From Clostridiales bacterium (GTDB taxonomy: Bacteria; Bacillota; Clostridia; Lachnospirales; Lachnospiraceae), in NCBI GenBank assembly GCA_029007845.1, contig JAQXIP010000015.1:1-64000 (forward strand): a stretch of DNA of 64,000 nucleotides. The letters are read 5' to 3'. The notes below the pieces were generated by a model. The model was not told the DNA's origin and searched no databases. It saw nothing but the letters and a program-made list of their open reading frames with translations. Within the stretch, counting starts at the first letter, position 1, and every line of letters begins with the position of its first letter. Position numbers and translations under genes: made by a program. Positions 62,080 through 64,000 of this stretch are shown here, one piece after another.

Positions 62080-62112
62080 TTTTCATATGTCAGTTTTTGT
62101 GGTATACTGACA
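62080..62112 (+). promoter_or_regulatory. promoter and 7-bp inverted repeat upstream of the YARHG gene
   Basis: A -10 box TATACT at 62103-62108 with a weak TTTTCA -35 at 62080-62085 (17-bp spacing). TGTCAGT (62088-62094) and ACTGACA (62106-62112) form an inverted repeat with an 11-bp gap that covers the -10 box, consistent with a repressor operator. The binding protein is unknown. Confidence 0.5.
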
Positions 62113-62165
62113 AGTGGTTTAAACAAAAGAATAAATTGTTAGGGTAAAGGAGGAAAAGACAGAAG

Positions 62166-62708
62166 ATGAAAGAAAAGCTGCTAATGGTTTTACTTGCCTT
62201 GTGTGTTGCTGTTTTTGCAATTCCCGATGTTTTTCTTATGGTCGAACTGAATCGGAGTTCGAAAATCGGCTCATATTCAGAGAAACAGTCAGAAGATCAA
62301 GACAGCATACCGTCTGGGAATGAGGACGAAGACGAAATAGAAGAAAATGTGATCCAGTCATCAATGGATGGATTTTTGGTAAGCCGTTCTGGAGTGTCTG
62401 GGAAAAATGAAGAAGAGAATGGTGAAAATGATGATGCGGACTACATTCTTCCGGACAGTGACAAAAAGTATTACAAAAAAGAAGATTTAGAAAGTCTGAC
62501 TAGAGAAGAAGTGAAACTTGCCAGAAATGAAATCTATGCCAGACACGGTAGAATATTCAAAAAGGATATGAAGGTGAAAGAATACTTTGAAAGTAAGGAC
62601 TGGTATAAAGGAACGGTAGATGAAGTTTCGGACAGTGAATTAAACAAATATGAGATCGCAAACAGGGACTTAATTGTAAAATATGAGGAAGAGAAGAACT
62701 GGAAATAG
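62166..62708 (+). CDS. YARHG domain-containing exported or anchored protein
   Basis: A 180-residue protein with an N-terminal hydrophobic signal/anchor (about residues 4-24), a long acidic, disordered-looking middle (about 35-95) and a C-terminal YARHG domain (about 108-178) with the defining NEIYARHGRIF and the trailing WYKGTVDE pattern. The domain is extracellular and may bind wall components; its function is not established. AAAGGAGG precedes the ATG. It precedes the zinc-ribbon gene by 11 bp and the two may be co-transcribed. Confidence 0.85.
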   Translation: MKEKLLMVLLALCVAVFAIPDVFLMVELNRSSKIGSYSEKQSEDQDSIPSGNEDEDEIEENVIQSSMDGFLVSRSGVSGKNEEENGENDDADYILPDSDKKYYKKEDLESLTREEVKLARNEIYARHGRIFKKDMKVKEYFESKDWYKGTVDEVSDSELNKYEIANRDLIVKYEEEKNWK

Positions 62709-62719
62709 GGGGTGAAATT

Positions 62720-63997
62720 GTGTTTTGCGAAAAGTGTGGAAAAAAATTACCAGATCAGGCATTATTTTGCGACAACTGCGGATATAAGATTGAAATTCGA
62801 AATAAGGTACAGCCAATGCCGCATCCGCAGATGCAGCCAAAACCGCAGCCAAAACCGCAGCCAATGCCACAGCAAAGACCCGTGGCTAAGAAGATTTCTC
62901 TGTTTACAAAAGTAATTGCAGTTGAAGTCATTGCGCTTGTTGTTTTAGCTGGTGTTTTTTATACAAAAATGAAGGAATATACTTCGCCGGAAATGGTTGC
63001 GAAAGAATATTTTGTATCCGTTATGTCAGGAGATACAAAAAAAGCATATGGACTAGTCGAGGTAGATGAAACAGAATTTGTGAATGAAACCTTTTTTGAA
63101 AAGGTAGTGGATCAGATTGGATGCAAAAATATAAGTAATTATAAAGTGAAGAAAGCAAAAACAAATAAGGATGATTATTCAAAAGAAATCCAGATTACAT
63201 ACCGCATGAAAGAAGATACACAGGACTATTCCTTTTCTGTGAGACTGGATAAGGCATCTGATAAGAAATTCTTTTTGTTTGATCAATGGAAGGTTAATGT
63301 AGGAGATTATATTCAAAAAGATGTGAGCCTTAGAGTATTAAAAGATTCAAAAGTAAAACTTGAGGGGATCGAATTGGGCGCAAAGTACTTTGATTCTGTG
63401 GATGAGGGAGAAAATGACTGTTATCTGATTCCAAAAATGTTTGTTGGTTCTTACAAGGCAGATGTCACTCATGATGTTTATGAAGACGTGGCAATGTCGT
63501 TTGAACTGACGGAAGATGATGATACGTTTTATGAGGTATATTATGGTACCATCTGCATAAAACCGGAAATCTTTGAAACTGTTGTAAAACAGGCTGAGGC
63601 AGATTTTAAATCAGTGTGGGAAGGTGCAGTACATCAAACCGGGCTGAATGAAATCAGCGATCTGAAATTGGCTGAGGATAACTTTTCTGAATTGTCTCAA
63701 GAGTATGAAGATCTGAAAGGATGCTTTTATTCTGATGATGGTACTGGTTTAAAGAAAGTCAATTTCAGTAATTTTGCAGTGGATGCTGAGGAAGGAGACA
63801 CCGATTATGGATATCCATCCATTGAAGTGGCGTTTACTGCCCCATTTACATGCGTCTCGACTTCAAAAGACTGGTGGACCGGTGAATTGGAAGACTATGA
63901 CAAAAGTGGCAGCTATTATGGAACCATGTTTTATACAAACTGGGATGGAGAATGGACATTACGCTCCATGGAGATAAGTGAAATTTACTATTATTAA
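62720..63997 (+). CDS. zinc-ribbon membrane protein, TcaA/YvbJ-like
   Basis: A 425-residue protein with an N-terminal zinc ribbon (CEKCG and CDNCG at residues 3-20), a Pro-Gln-Lys linker with repeated QPKP units, one transmembrane segment (about 64-81) and a large extracytoplasmic part. This order matches the TcaA/YvbJ family, in which S. aureus TcaA influences glycopeptide susceptibility and wall stress. The outer part has alternating alpha/beta segments (SPEMVAKEYFVSVMSGD, YGLVEVDETEFV, then repeated domains). A GTG start with GGGGTG (62708-62713) is used. The gene is complete, ending 3 bp from the window edge. Confidence 0.8.
   Translation: MFCEKCGKKLPDQALFCDNCGYKIEIRNKVQPMPHPQMQPKPQPKPQPMPQQRPVAKKISLFTKVIAVEVIALVVLAGVFYTKMKEYTSPEMVAKEYFVSVMSGDTKKAYGLVEVDETEFVNETFFEKVVDQIGCKNISNYKVKKAKTNKDDYSKEIQITYRMKEDTQDYSFSVRLDKASDKKFFLFDQWKVNVGDYIQKDVSLRVLKDSKVKLEGIELGAKYFDSVDEGENDCYLIPKMFVGSYKADVTHDVYEDVAMSFELTEDDDTFYEVYYGTICIKPEIFETVVKQAEADFKSVWEGAVHQTGLNEISDLKLAEDNFSELSQEYEDLKGCFYSDDGTGLKKVNFSNFAVDAEEGDTDYGYPSIEVAFTAPFTCVSTSKDWWTGELEDYDKSGSYYGTMFYTNWDGEWTLRSMEISEIYYY
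62834..62869 (+). repeat. 12-bp tandem repeat in the zinc-ribbon gene
   Basis: CAGCCAAAACCG at 62834-62845 and 62846-62857, then CAGCCAATGCCA at 62858-62869, encode a Gln-Pro-Lys-Pro-type hinge. In-frame copy changes would vary the linker between the zinc ribbon and the membrane segment. Confidence 0.7.
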
Positions 63998-64000
63998 AAA

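Noticed and set aside
62834-62869. Direct repeats as a CRISPR-like array
   Set aside because: They are contiguous 12-bp in-frame repeats encoding a Pro-Gln linker, without spacers.

Overview
The window is a gene-dense stretch of a low-to-moderate GC Firmicutes chromosome, most likely a gut Lachnospiraceae (Blautia/Ruminococcus/Dorea-like clostridium). The evidence is AGGAGG-type ribosome sites nearly everywhere, sigma-A promoters of TTGACA-N17-TATAAT form, a CIRCE element, Rex, pyruvate:ferredoxin oxidoreductase with an A-type flavoprotein (anaerobic redox metabolism), a single-chain PurL, mDAP-type MurE, and the order RemA-Gmk-RpoZ...PriA-Def-Fmt-RsmB-RlmN-PrpC-PrkC-RsgA-Rpe-ThiN, which is typical of the class. 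No phage, plasmid, CRISPR or complete insertion sequence was found.

Layout. 1-5.3 kb: tail of a DUF5721-like gene, CIRCE-controlled htpG, a MATE exporter behind a short terminator-bearing leader, a cytidylate-kinase-like protein and a CarD-type regulator. 5.3-11.4 kb: tRNA-Leu(CAG) on the minus strand, then a tandem pair of aspartoacylase-fold proteins (one intact, one with its zinc and catalytic residues lost) and purL. 11.4-16.6 kb: a chemoreceptor with a structured leader, a GIY-YIG protein, a lipoprotein, a membrane protein and DegV. 16.6-19.7 kb, minus strand: carbamate kinase and an ABC-F ATPase, the latter divergent from rex. 19.8-25.5 kb: rex, a coiled-coil protein, nnr, alr, mazF and a CBS/CorC-type membrane protein. 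25.5-33.6 kb: rlmH, an Mbeg1-like hydrolase, nifJ, fprA and a PdaA-like deacetylase, interspersed with short palindromic mobile-looking repeats. 33.6-38 kb: a beheaded response-regulator remnant, a BMP-type binding lipoprotein, a second chemoreceptor and a NYN-LOTUS protein. 38-42 kb, minus strand: a PHP phosphatase, a 419-aa protein of unknown family, RqcH and a possible small ORF. 42.2-62.1 kb: a long plus-strand housekeeping block (RNA decay, nucleotide metabolism, secretion, lysine/peptidoglycan precursors, replication restart, translation start, rRNA modification, the Ser/Thr kinase-phosphatase pair, ribosome maturation GTPase). 62.1-64 kb: a YARHG protein and a TcaA/YvbJ-like zinc-ribbon membrane protein.

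The most notable non-gene signal is a set of intergenic palindromes. Two copies of one family (25587-25655 and 31292-31474) have GGGTCA-type inverted ends and are each bordered by a different perfect 7-bp direct repeat. A 41-bp palindrome of another family at 52186-52226 is bordered by a perfect 8-bp direct repeat, and its arm sequence recurs near 5500 and 33850. They look like non-autonomous (MITE-like) elements with target-site duplications. Other items are the pseudoenzyme partner next to an intact aspartoacylase-like enzyme, the binding-protein/chemoreceptor/NYN-LOTUS cluster behind a truncated receiver domain, phased 11-bp direct repeats before rlmH, and back-to-back rex/ABC-F promoters. 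All gene names rest on reading protein motifs from memory; no database search was run.
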